From an uncultured Clostridia bacterium (GTDB lineage: Bacteria > Bacillota > Clostridia > Christensenellales > Borkfalkiaceae): a stretch of 14,246 nt of DNA. Of this stretch, positions 14,193-14,246 are shown in pieces (the stretch's first letter is position 1; each line of letters begins with the position of its first letter). Below the pieces are notes generated by a model. That model saw nothing but the letters and a program-made list of their open reading frames with translations, ran no database searches and had not been told where the DNA came from. Position numbers and translations under genes: made by a program. The stretch spans positions 1 through 14,246 of the forward strand of contig CAKQKQ010000046.1 in the NCBI GenBank assembly GCA_934249265.1, given 5' to 3'.

Positions 14193-14246
14193 ATGGAAAT
14201 GGACACAAGTTTAAACGTGTGTAAAATTAAAGTAATCGGCGTAGGC
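14193..14246 (+). CDS. ftsZ: Cell division protein FtsZ, N-terminal fragment
   Basis: ATG at 14193 follows a strong Shine-Dalgarno, GGAGG (14181-14185), 7 bases upstream. It opens 18 codons, MEMDTSLNVCKIKVIGVG, before the window ends. IKVIGVG is the start of the FtsZ first beta strand and leads into the glycine-rich GTP-binding region. With ftsA immediately upstream, the identification is secure although only a small part is visible. FtsZ is the tubulin-like GTPase that forms the division ring. Confidence 0.9.
   Translation, partial: MEMDTSLNVCKIKVIGVG

Noticed and set aside
1..14246. Search for CRISPR arrays, insertion sequences, tRNA or rRNA genes and defence-type gene clusters
   Set aside because: No regular short repeats with spacers, no transposase, and no RNA gene patterns. 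Nearly all the sequence is accounted for by conserved wall and division genes.

Overview
The window is the left part of a division and cell wall (dcw) cluster from a low-GC, Gram-positive-type bacterium, most likely an uncultured member of the Clostridia. The basis is the order mraZ-rsmH-ftsL-ftsI-murE-mraY-murD-ftsW-murA-ftsQ-ftsA-ftsZ, strong GGAGG-type ribosome binding sites, AT-rich spacers, and a MurE with the DNPR signature that predicts meso-diaminopimelate peptidoglycan. The genus cannot be named from this sequence.

Layout. Positions 1-281 hold the 3' end of an unrecognised membrane protein. It converges on rpsT (ribosomal protein bS20, minus strand), and the 177-bp gap between them holds two terminator-like hairpins and two further inverted repeats. 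rpsT and murI (glutamate racemase) diverge from an AT-rich 272-bp spacer. After murI a near-consensus sigma-A-type promoter (TTGACA-17-TATTAT) starts the main operon. A second plausible promoter with a 22-25 bp direct repeat precedes ftsL. From ftsL to ftsZ all genes read rightwards with overlaps or short gaps, except for 145 bp between murA and ftsQ. ftsZ runs off the right edge after 18 codons.

How the genes work together. MurI supplies D-glutamate. MurA starts UDP-MurNAc synthesis. MurD adds D-Glu and MurE adds meso-DAP. MraY moves the finished UDP-MurNAc-pentapeptide onto undecaprenyl phosphate. FtsW polymerises lipid II, and the class B PBP cross-links it. FtsL and FtsQ (DivIB) scaffold that synthase. 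FtsA links the FtsZ ring to the membrane. MraZ is a DNA-binding regulator and RsmH a 16S rRNA methyltransferase, both usual at the head of dcw clusters.

Not ordinary here: (1) murI carries an insertion of about 125 residues, rich in Asn/Lys/Asp/Thr and built from a degenerate tandem repeat, between its core and its last conserved element; (2) the ftsW-murA gap is exactly a perfect inverted repeat with the murA Shine-Dalgarno in the loop; (3) murF, murG, murC, murB and ddl are absent from this stretch; (4) FtsA ends without a clear membrane-targeting helix, but a U UUU UUC slippery heptamer near its stop opens a basic amphipathic tail in the -1 frame; (5) two promoter regions contain direct repeats spaced about 50 bp. 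No mobile element, CRISPR array, tRNA or rRNA was seen, and I see no wholly new multi-gene system.
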